A stretch of 9,310 bases of DNA from Actinobacteria bacterium UBA2286 (GTDB lineage: Bacteria > Actinomycetota > Coriobacteriia > Anaerosomatales > Anaerosomataceae). Position 1 is the stretch's first letter. Each line of letters starts with the position of its first letter. Shown in pieces: positions 1 to 5,852 of the stretch. A program made the translations under genes and the position numbers. The stretch covers positions 1-9,310 of the forward strand of contig DDWM01000013.1 of NCBI GenBank assembly GCA_002345925.1, read 5' to 3'. Below the pieces are notes generated by a model. That model made no database searches. It saw only the letters and a program-made list of their open reading frames with translations, and was not told where the DNA came from.

Positions 1-1484
1 ACAAGGTTCGCAATCTCTTGATCGCGATCCACAACGAGAACGGTTCCGCAGCCTTTGCCCGGGCCTTCGACGCCCGGCGTGCGAACCAGGTGCTTGGGAG
101 CCACCGGCAAGGAGAACCAGAACGTGGAGCCCTTGCCGGCAGCGCTCTTCACGCCGACTTTTCCGCCGAGCAGCTCAATGATGCTTTTGCAGATCGACAG
201 GCCGAGACCGGTTCCGCCGATTTCGCGGGTCAGCGAGGAATCGACGCGATAGAACTTGGTGAACAGCTGGCCCTGGTCCTCTTTTGAGATGCCGATGCCC
301 TGGTCGGTGATTTCCACCGTCACGAAGTCGCCCTCTTGCTTGGCCTTCACGGTGACGCTTCCGCCTTCGGGCGAGTACTTGATGGCGTTGCTGATGAAGT
401 TCATCAGCACCTGTCCCACGCGATCCCGGTCGCCAGCGGCCTTTGGCAGATCGTGCGGCGCCTGTGGGATGAGCTTGTGGCCGCTTTGCTCGGAAACCGC
501 CTGGAACGTGTCGACGGCGCCTGCGATCAGGTCGCACATGTCGAGTGGCTGGATCTTCAGGTGGATGCGGCCGGACTCGATGCGGGAGATGTCGAGCATG
601 TCGTTGATCAGCTCAACGAGCCTGTCGGAGTTCTGCTTCACGATCGAGAGGAACTCGCGCTGGATCTCGTTTATCTCACCGGCTTCGCCATCAAGGATGA
701 GGTCGATGTAGCCCTTGATCGACGTGAGTGGCGTGCGCAGCTCGTGCGAGACGGTTGAGACGAATTCGTTCTTCATCTGCCCGATCTCGCGCTCGGCGGT
801 CACGTCATGAAGCGTGGCCACATAGCCGAGATAACCGCCCTGGTCGTCGAGGACCGGGTCCGTCCGAACGTCCATGATTCGGTGCTCGGGTGCTTCGATG
901 CGAACCTCGCGAACCTGCGAACCGTCGGCCGCAGGATCGAAGGCGTCCTCGGTCTTCATCGCCAGCATCTGCCACAGCGGAGTCCTCTTGCCGAGAAGCT
1001 TCGCTGGCTTGAGTCCGGCGAGGGACGTGGCCGCCGGGTTGATGTACGTTACAACGTCATCGGGATCGAAGACGACGAGCCCGTCTCCAGTGCTGGCGAG
1101 AATTGCCTCGGCACGCTTTCGGTACGCTTCCAGCGCGGTATCGTCACGGAGAGTAACGACTGCCGCGCGTCGACCGCTGCAGTCGTATGGAGCGACTGTT
1201 GCCGCGATGACTCGCTCACCGAGTTGCAGCCGAATCGCGTGCGGGTCCTTGCGGGACCTCGGCCGCAATAGGCGCTCGATCGCGGCCTCGATCTTGGGCT
1301 GCTTGATCGCGGTGTAGAGCTTCCCAGCCACTTTTGATCTGTGTAGGCCGAGCATCTCCTCGGCGGTCTCATTGAAGACGCGCACGTCTCCATCGGGACC
1401 GATGGCGATGAGGCCCTCGGTCGTCGTGGCCATTAGCGCGCGAATGTGCAGATAGGAGCGACGTTCGTCGGCTTTCTGCTGCAA
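1..1484 (-). CDS. Hybrid sensor histidine kinase, PAS-PAS-HisKA-HATPase-REC (3' end cut by window edge)
   Basis: Cytoplasmic sensor kinase that would autophosphorylate on His and pass phosphate to a fused receiver. 494 residues are visible. A first PAS-like region spans about residues 18-110 (LIAIGPDGDVRVFNETAEEM) and a second about 135-235 (DGLVVFDPDDVVTYINPAA). HisKA carries the H box SHELRTPLTS with the phosphoacceptor His at residue 247. HATPase has N366 (NFISNAIKYSP), G1 box DQGIGI from D394 and G2 box GGTGLGLS at 423-430. After FWFSLPV the frame goes on into GTVLVVDRDQEIANL, the first strand of a receiver domain, so this is a hybrid kinase and not a plain one. No transmembrane segment or signal peptide is seen, so the ligand is probably intracellular. 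I chose the TTG at 1484 because an in-frame TGA lies at 1502-1500 and a strong AAGGGGGTGG sits just upstream; the first in-frame ATG is residue 18 (1433), at the edge of the PAS fold. The input signal and output are unknown. Confidence 0.93.
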   Translation of the reverse strand, partial: MQQKADERRSYLHIRALMATTTEGLIAIGPDGDVRVFNETAEEMLGLHRSKVAGKLYTAIKQPKIEAAIERLLRPRSRKDPHAIRLQLGERVIAATVAPYDCSGRRAAVVTLRDDTALEAYRKRAEAILASTGDGLVVFDPDDVVTYINPAATSLAGLKPAKLLGKRTPLWQMLAMKTEDAFDPAADGSQVREVRIEAPEHRIMDVRTDPVLDDQGGYLGYVATLHDVTAEREIGQMKNEFVSTVSHELRTPLTSIKGYIDLILDGEAGEINEIQREFLSIVKQNSDRLVELINDMLDISRIESGRIHLKIQPLDMCDLIAGAVDTFQAVSEQSGHKLIPQAPHDLPKAAGDRDRVGQVLMNFISNAIKYSPEGGSVTVKAKQEGDFVTVEITDQGIGISKEDQGQLFTKFYRVDSSLTREIGGTGLGLSICKSIIELLGGKVGVKSAAGKGSTFWFSLPVAPKHLVRTPGVEGPGKGCGTVLVVDRDQEIANL

Positions 1485-1490
1485 GTTGAG

Positions 1491-1500
1491 CCACCCCCTT
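1491..1500 (-). promoter_or_regulatory. Shine-Dalgarno sequence that decides the TTG start of the histidine kinase
   Basis: On the minus strand AAGGGGGTGG is followed by CTCAAC and then TTG at 1484-1482. An in-frame stop lies immediately upstream, so no longer start is possible, and the alternative ATG at 1433 has no comparable ribosome binding site. This favours TTG initiation. Confidence 0.7.
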
Positions 1501-1506
1501 CAGGGC

Positions 1507-1527
1507 ATACCTCTACAGGGGAGGTAT
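1507..1527. repeat. Perfect 7-bp inverted repeat in the leader of the histidine kinase gene
   Basis: ATACCTC (1507-1513) and GAGGTAT (1521-1527) are exact reverse complements separated by 7 bases. The element lies about 23-43 bases upstream of the TTG start on the minus strand and ends just before the ribosome binding site. It could be an operator half-site pair or a small RNA hairpin in the 5' leader. No protein can be assigned to it from sequence alone. Confidence 0.5.
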
Positions 1528-1579
1528 TCGCTTGCCGAAGGTTAATCCCTGCCCCCTGGCAGATGTTTCTCGAACGACA

Positions 1580-1605
1580 AAGGGCGGACCCTCGGGTCCG
1601 CCCTT
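1580..1605 (-). terminator. Strong hairpin downstream of tRNA-Arg, probable terminator
   Basis: AAGGGCGGACC (1580-1590) pairs perfectly with GGTCCGCCCTT (1595-1605) around a CTCG loop: an 11-bp GC-rich stem with a 4-base loop. On the minus strand it begins 10 bases after the tRNA's CCA end and is followed by TTGTCGTTCG, a weak U-tract. Position and shape fit intrinsic termination of the tRNA transcript. The poor U-tract leaves room for a processing or stability role instead. Confidence 0.65.
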
Positions 1606-1615
1606 CTGTGCGCGA

Positions 1616-1691
1616 TGGTGCCCCCTGCATGAATCGAACATGCGACACCAGGTTTAGGAAACCTGTGCTCTATCCCCTGAGCTAAGGGGGC
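1616..1691 (-). tRNA. tRNA-Arg, anticodon CCT, CCA encoded
   Basis: A 76-nt cloverleaf reads on the minus strand. The acceptor stem is GCCCCCT/AGGGGGC. The D arm is GCTC-AGGGGAT-AGAGC, the anticodon stem is CAGGT/ACCTG, the anticodon loop is TTCCTAA, the variable loop is GTGTC and the T arm is GCATG-TTCGATT-CATGC. Loop position 33 is T and positions 34-36 are CCT, which decodes AGG (Arg), a rare codon in GC-rich genomes. The discriminator is A and the CCA tail is encoded at 1618-1616. All stems pair fully. It is a single tRNA with no other RNA gene beside it. Confidence 0.95.
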
Positions 1692-1700
1692 GCGGAGGTC

Positions 1701-1706
1701 ATTGTA
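1701..1706 (-). promoter_or_regulatory. Likely -10 box (TACAAT) of the tRNA-Arg promoter
   Basis: TACAAT on the minus strand lies 9 bases upstream of the mature tRNA 5' end, which would put the transcription start within a few bases of the tRNA. This is a common arrangement for tRNA genes. The -35 position (around 1724-1729, AGCCGA on the minus strand) is a poor match to TTGACA, so only the -10 element is supported. Confidence 0.45.
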
Positions 1707-1854
1707 GTCGTCAGATGCACCCGTCGGCTACCCCGACTCGTCACTATCAACGCTTCCAGTGCTGGGCTCACGTACACCAGCGCGAGTTTCCGGGTAGCAA
1801 CTCAGTAAGGGGAATGGCCGCTGGGGCGGTCGTGCATATCAAGGGGTGATCATT
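1707..1854 (+). other. Intergenic leader of the beta-helix/CWB2 gene with three small inverted repeats
   Basis: No protein gene is seen here. Three short perfect stems can form: GTCGG (1723-1727) with CCGAC (1733-1737), GCTGG (1761-1765) with CCAGC (1777-1781), and GAGTT (1784-1788) with AACTC (1799-1803). The region must hold the promoter of the plus-strand gene, but no convincing -35/-10 pair stands out. AAGGGG at 1841-1846 is the ribosome binding site. The first stem overlaps the -35 position of the divergent tRNA promoter. I found no match to a riboswitch class I know. Confidence 0.4.
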
Positions 1855-4266
1855 ATGGTCAAAGTGCGCCGTCATGCGCGCTCTATTCGCGCGCTCACAT
1901 TCCGGGTCGCCGTAGTGGTGGCGATGCTTGTTGCGACCGTGCCTCTCGCTCCACTGTCAGCCGCAGCAAATGGCGGAACAGTGGACATCTACTGGGTTGA
2001 TGCGGTCAACGGCATGGACGCGAACCCGGGCACAGAAGCCGAGCCGTTCGAGACGATCAAGCATGCACTTGCGGTCGCAGACTTCTACGACACCATCATG
2101 GTCGAGCCCGGCACGTACGACGAGGACAACGGCGAGGTGTTTCCGCTGATGCCGCAAGGCGAGTCGTTCAAGAGTACCGGAGGCCCCGGAGTCACGATCA
2201 TCGCGGGAAACGGCGTGAACCAGACCATGATCTGGCAGTCACTTCAAGCGGGCGACTACCTTGAGGGGTTCACGTTCCGCGACGGTGGGACCGGACCCGG
2301 TGGCGCGCTGCTCGCCAGTATCAACGGACTCACCGCACTTGATACGCCGCGAATCGAGGGCAACGTATTCGAGGAAAACCGAAACAGCACGTTCTCCGGA
2401 GGCGCTGTCGCCATCACGTCCACAGGTGCCGGCCAGGCAAGACCGCTCATCACGGGGAACCTGTTCGAGGACAACGAGAGTACGAGTGATGGCGGCGCGC
2501 TCAAGATCAACCAGTATGTGAGCGCGACCATCGTCGGCAACACGTTCGTCGGCAACACCGCTGGCAGTGGCGGCGCGATATCGGTTGTTTCGAACGACGC
2601 GACGCTAACGTGCAGCGGGAACACGTTCGCTGACAACTCAGCCAACCGCGGCGGTGCTGTGTACCTGAGCGTTACGGGTTCACAGGAGAAGCGGTTCGAG
2701 GGCAACACGTTCTCGGGGAACGATGCGAGTATCGAAGGTGGGGGACTCTGGTTGTATGGCGCGACAGTAGTGGTCGCCCGAAACGAAGCCGGCGGCAATC
2801 ACTCCGCTCATGACGCCGGGTTCGCCTACCTCGAACATTCCGGCGTCACCGCGGTGAACAACATCATCGGGGGGTGCTCGGCAGTTGACGACGGCGACGT
2901 ATGGTATCTCAACGAAGCGGCCCTCAGTGAGTACAACGATACGGTTGTGGATGCTCAGGGCTCGGACACCGTCGCTTATGCGGTCAGTTCGACGATGAAC
3001 GTCTACGACTCGATCTACTGGAATCCAGACCGGGCAAGCGACTTCATCGGCGCGACGCTCATCGATCACTGCTGTATCAGCGACGATAACGTGGCGGAGG
3101 TCGCGAAGGGCAACACGCTCGGCAGCGGCAACATCTTCGACGACCCGATGATCATCGGCGGCCCCCAGCACGACGCACGGTTGATGGTCGGGTCTCCGTG
3201 CATCGACGCCGCCGACGAAGGTACTGCGGCAGACGCGGACTTCCTTGGTGTTGTGCGCCCGGTCGACGGTGACGGGGACGGTACGGCAGCCCCCGATATG
3301 GGTGCGTATGAACACCCCGCGTTGGTCCTCGGTGCGCTCTACGGTGACGACCGCTACGAGACGGCTGCCTCGGTTGCCTCGGCTGCATTCGAATCGGCCG
3401 AGACTGCGATCATTGCCAGCGGCGAGAACTTCCCCGATGCGCTGTCAGCCGCGGGGTTGGCGGGGGTCTATGATGCGCCGCTACTGCTCGTTCGCAAGAC
3501 GTCGGTGCCTGCGGTCGTGAGCAGCACGCTCGCGGCGCTCGGCGTGACCGACGTTATCATCGTCGGTGGCACGCCAACGGTCTCGGCGGCGGTGGCTACT
3601 GCTCTTGACGCGACGTACGACGTGGAGCGCATCCAGGGCGTCAATCGGTACGAAACGGCCGCCAAGGTGGCTAGGAGAATCGCCCTGGAAGAGGGATCGG
3701 AGTTCTCCAAGCGTGTGTTCATCGCGCGCGGTGATCTCTTCCCGGACGCGTTGGCTGCGGCGCCGCTCTCATTCGCGACACGAACACCTATCCTGCTCAC
3801 CTCGTCGACGAGCCTGTCGACCTATGCGAGAAGCGCTCTGCAGGACCTCGACATCGAGGGTGGCTACGTAATCGGTAGTACGGCTGCTGTGTCCTCCGGC
3901 ACGAAGTCGGCCGCGGATGTCGTCTTGGTCGCCAACGGGGGCAGCGCCACCGAGCGCTGGGGCGGCGCAAATCGCTACGAGACCGCCCGGGCTGTGGCCG
4001 AGGGAGGCGTAGCCGAGCGATTCGCTACGTGGGATTACATCGGTATTGCGACCGGGCAGAACTTCCCGGATGCGCTGGCCGGGGGCGTGTGCGCTGGAGC
4101 CAACGGTGGAGTCGTCGCTCTCACCGGTACCACGTCGCTTCCCGCCGCCACTGCGGGTATGTTGCAGGAAAACGGGCGTGTGGTTATGAAGGCCGAGGTG
4201 TACGGCGGCCCGACCGCAGTCTCCGCAGCGGTGCGTACGGCGATTTGGAACGCACTCGGCTGGTAG
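1855..4266 (+). CDS. Secreted right-handed beta-helix protein with three C-terminal CWB2 cell-wall-binding repeats
   Basis: Exported surface protein of 803 residues. A signal peptide covers about residues 1-38: basic start MVKVRRHARSIR, hydrophobic core at 18-34, small-residue cleavage region LSAAA. From IYWVDAVNG (45-53) the sequence resembles the DUF1565/parallel beta-helix start found in pectate-lyase-like folds. Repeated G-N-x-F-x-x-N rungs follow (for example NTFVGNTAGSGGAI and NTFADNSANRGGAV). SPCIDAA and the Asp/Gly-rich PVDGDGDGTAAPDMGAYE (469-486) close the helix and may bind calcium. Three CWB2 (PF04122-type) repeats start near 496, 593 and 700, each with RYETA and FPDAL motifs; three copies make one trimeric wall-binding module in clostridial S-layer proteins. 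I chose ATG 1855 over GTG 1846 because AAGGGG lies 8 bases upstream of the ATG and would overlap the GTG. No catalytic residues can be named; polysaccharide binding, adhesion or glycan lyase activity are all possible. Confidence 0.92.
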   Translation: MVKVRRHARSIRALTFRVAVVVAMLVATVPLAPLSAAANGGTVDIYWVDAVNGMDANPGTEAEPFETIKHALAVADFYDTIMVEPGTYDEDNGEVFPLMPQGESFKSTGGPGVTIIAGNGVNQTMIWQSLQAGDYLEGFTFRDGGTGPGGALLASINGLTALDTPRIEGNVFEENRNSTFSGGAVAITSTGAGQARPLITGNLFEDNESTSDGGALKINQYVSATIVGNTFVGNTAGSGGAISVVSNDATLTCSGNTFADNSANRGGAVYLSVTGSQEKRFEGNTFSGNDASIEGGGLWLYGATVVVARNEAGGNHSAHDAGFAYLEHSGVTAVNNIIGGCSAVDDGDVWYLNEAALSEYNDTVVDAQGSDTVAYAVSSTMNVYDSIYWNPDRASDFIGATLIDHCCISDDNVAEVAKGNTLGSGNIFDDPMIIGGPQHDARLMVGSPCIDAADEGTAADADFLGVVRPVDGDGDGTAAPDMGAYEHPALVLGALYGDDRYETAASVASAAFESAETAIIASGENFPDALSAAGLAGVYDAPLLLVRKTSVPAVVSSTLAALGVTDVIIVGGTPTVSAAVATALDATYDVERIQGVNRYETAAKVARRIALEEGSEFSKRVFIARGDLFPDALAAAPLSFATRTPILLTSSTSLSTYARSALQDLDIEGGYVIGSTAAVSSGTKSAADVVLVANGGSATERWGGANRYETARAVAEGGVAERFATWDYIGIATGQNFPDALAGGVCAGANGGVVALTGTTSLPAATAGMLQENGRVVMKAEVYGGPTAVSAAVRTAIWNALGW

Positions 4267-4283
4267 GTGAAGGTTCATGTACG

Positions 4284-4309
4284 GGGACCGGTGCGCGTGC
4301 ATCGGTCCC
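4284..4309. terminator. GC-rich hairpin between the CWB2 gene and the phosphoribosyltransferase gene
   Basis: GGGACCG (4284-4290) pairs with CGGTCCC (4303-4309). A G-T wobble and TGC/GCA pairs extend this to an 11-bp stem around a GCGT loop. It lies 18-43 bases after the CWB2 stop. The following bases (TGGTTGTACGG) are not a U-tract, so it may be a weak or Rho-assisted terminator or an mRNA-stabilising 3' hairpin. It could partly separate expression of the two same-strand genes. Confidence 0.5.
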
Positions 4310-4342
4310 TGGTTGTACGGCATGAGGCGAAGGTGATGCGAG

Positions 4343-4963
4343 GTGTTCCGAGACCGCACAGAAGCGGGACGATTGCTTGCCGAGGCGCTTCGCGCGTACC
4401 GCGACGACGCGACCGCGGTGGTGCTCGGCGTGCCGAGAGGCGGCGTGATAGTTGCGGCAGAAGTTGCGCGGGCGTTTGGGAGCCCCCTGGATGTCGTCAT
4501 GGCTAGCAAACTCGGCGCTCCCGGGAACCCTGAGTACGCTGTGGGCGCAATCGACGAGGATGGCACCATCATCGCGAGCCAGTCGGTGTCTGTTTCGACA
4601 GAGTATCTGGAGGCGGCGGCACTAGAGCGCCACGCGGAGATCATGAGGCGCGTTGCGGTATATCGGGGCGGTCGTCCATCCGTGGACGTGACCGGGCGCA
4701 CCGCAATCGTGGTGGATGACGGCATCGCAACCGGTCTCACTGTGCGGGCGGCTGTCAGCTTCCTGAAGCGCCACGGGGCAGCCCGAATCGTGGTCTGCGC
4801 GCCGGTGATGCCGCCAGGCACCAAGGCCGAGCTTGGGCAGATTGCGGACGACGTTGTCGCGCTGGAGATACCGCAGGGATTCTCGGCAGTGGGGCAGTTC
4901 TACGCGGACTTCACGCAGACGAGCGACGCCGAGGTAGTCGCTGCACTCAGCGATCGGCCTTAG
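4343..4963 (+). CDS. Phosphoribosyltransferase-fold protein (type I PRTase family)
   Basis: Cytoplasmic protein of 206 residues in the PF00156-type fold. The PRPP-binding loop is clear: strand TAIVV followed by DDGIATGLT at residues 125-133, whose two acidic residues and GxxTG turn hold the ribose phosphate and pyrophosphate. The N-terminal VLGVPRGGVIVA (GVPRGG at 29-34) and KLGAPGNPEYAVGAI are typical of a broadly distributed subgroup annotated only as phosphoribosyltransferase. Its substrate is not established, so a nucleobase salvage role is inference. The GTG start at 4343 is preceded by GAAGGTG with a 7-base gap; a nearby ATG at 4336 is out of frame. The gene follows the CWB2 gene by 76 bases across a hairpin, and its stop codon overlaps that of the convergent transporter gene. 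No functional link to the neighbours is evident. Confidence 0.9.
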   Translation: MFRDRTEAGRLLAEALRAYRDDATAVVLGVPRGGVIVAAEVARAFGSPLDVVMASKLGAPGNPEYAVGAIDEDGTIIASQSVSVSTEYLEAAALERHAEIMRRVAVYRGGRPSVDVTGRTAIVVDDGIATGLTVRAAVSFLKRHGAARIVVCAPVMPPGTKAELGQIADDVVALEIPQGFSAVGQFYADFTQTSDAEVVAALSDRP

Positions 4964-5799
4964 AGCGAGAGCAGCGCGATTCCCACGATAGCGATGAACA
5001 ACCCCACGATCTGATGTCGGGCGAGGTGTTCTTTGATGGTCACGCGGGCGATCAACGCCGTTATCGCCGGGTAGAGCGAGCTGACGACTGCTGCGATGGC
5101 AATCGGGCCGCTTTGCACCGCAAGAAGCATGCAGACGGTCGCGCCGGTCTCGACAAGGCCGGCTGCAACCGTGGCGCCAAGGACCCCGCGATTTGGAACC
5201 AGGCCGCGCGTTGTGATGAGCGCTCCGGCACTGAGTATGGTGACAGACACGATTCGGAGCATGACCGCAGGCCAGAGTCCGCTCGCGCCCGTTGTGTTCG
5301 ACAGCAGGATAAATGAGCCGGAGAAGAAGACGCCCGCAGTCACGGCGAAACCGAGCGCTGCTCGGCTAATGGGCTCGTGGCCTTCGACGCGCGGAATGCT
5401 CACGAGCAGGATCGCCGCGAAGACGACCACTAGGCCGAGGAGACCCAGCGGCGGAAGTCTCTCTCCGATGATCGCGCCGTAGATTGCGGGCAGCGAAGCG
5501 CCAATAGCGGCTGTGATCGGCGCTACAACGCCCATACGACCTGCGCTCAGCGCAGCGTAGAGCGAGAATATACCGATGCCACCAGTGATGCCAGCTGCGG
5601 CACCCCACAGCAAGTCGGTCGTCGAGATGGCAGGCGCTCCCCAGATGAGCGCGATGAGCGCCATGGCGATGAGCCCGGCTGTGTGCGAGAACGCCGCAAC
5701 GCGAACAGGCCGCTCCGAGCGACTGGCATTGCCGCCGACAAAGTCGGAGATGCCATAGCCGAGTGCAGTGCCGCCCGAGAGCAGCAACGTGAGCAGCAT
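4960..5799 (-). CDS. EamA-family (DMT superfamily) transporter, about 10 transmembrane helices
   Basis: Inner-membrane protein of 279 residues made of two EamA repeats (about 1-137 and 146-279), each with about five hydrophobic helices. Each repeat ends with a family-like signature: IGASLPAIYGAIIGERLPPL at 99-118 and SSLYPAITALIARVTIKEHL at 240-259. The family exports or exchanges small metabolites such as amino acids and nucleotide sugars; the substrate here cannot be read from sequence. ATG at 5799 has AAGGA (5813-5809) 9 bases upstream. It starts 50 bases after the PASTA kinase stop on the same strand, so read-through from the cell-wall operon is possible. A palindrome and inverted repeat sit in that gap. 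The stop codon TAA (4962-4960) overlaps the TAG of the convergent gene. Confidence 0.92.
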   Translation of the reverse strand: MLLTLLLSGGTALGYGISDFVGGNASRSERPVRVAAFSHTAGLIAMALIALIWGAPAISTTDLLWGAAAGITGGIGIFSLYAALSAGRMGVVAPITAAIGASLPAIYGAIIGERLPPLGLLGLVVVFAAILLVSIPRVEGHEPISRAALGFAVTAGVFFSGSFILLSNTTGASGLWPAVMLRIVSVTILSAGALITTRGLVPNRGVLGATVAAGLVETGATVCMLLAVQSGPIAIAAVVSSLYPAITALIARVTIKEHLARHQIVGLFIAIVGIALLSL

Positions 5800-5812
5800 G
5801 AAGCTACATCCT

Positions 5813-5852
5813 TAAGCGCCTAGGCGCGGTTGTCTGCCGAGCGAGGCGCTTA
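5813..5852. repeat. Nested palindrome and 9-bp inverted repeat between kinase and transporter genes
   Basis: TAAGCGCCT (5813-5821) is the exact reverse complement of AGGCGCTTA (5844-5852), with a 22-base loop. The left arm also takes part in a perfect 12-bp palindrome, GCGCCTAGGCGC (5816-5827). The two hairpins share bases and so exclude each other. The right arm includes the kinase stop codon (5852-5850), and the other arm touches the transporter ribosome binding site (5813-5809). It may be a terminator without a U-tract, an operator, or an attenuating RNA switch. Confidence 0.5.

Noticed and set aside
1616..1691. tRNA-Arg(CCT) as an integration site of a mobile element
   Set aside because: tRNA-Arg genes are common att sites, but I saw no second copy of the tRNA 3' end, no integrase and no phage or plasmid genes in the window.
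1707..1854. Cyclic di-GMP (GEMM) or cyclic di-AMP (ydaO) riboswitch upstream of the surface protein
   Set aside because: A GGGTAGC string occurs on both strands, but the conserved cores I know for these classes (such as GCAAAGC for GEMM) are absent.
1846..1854. GTG at 1846 as start of the CWB2 protein
   Set aside because: It would overlap its own Shine-Dalgarno AAGGGG. ATG at 1855 has correct spacing and gives a normal signal peptide.
2341..2730. Repeated GGCAACACGTTC-like strings as a DNA repeat or CRISPR array
   Set aside because: They are in frame and encode the GNTF rungs of the beta-helix. Spacing and sequence vary as in protein repeats, with no conserved direct repeat and spacer structure.
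3769..4824. A 351-codon open frame on the minus strand, opposite the CWB2 and phosphoribosyltransferase genes
   Set aside because: It spans two well-supported plus-strand genes, has low-complexity Ser/Arg/Thr-rich composition and no recognisable domain. It is a typical antisense shadow in GC-rich DNA.
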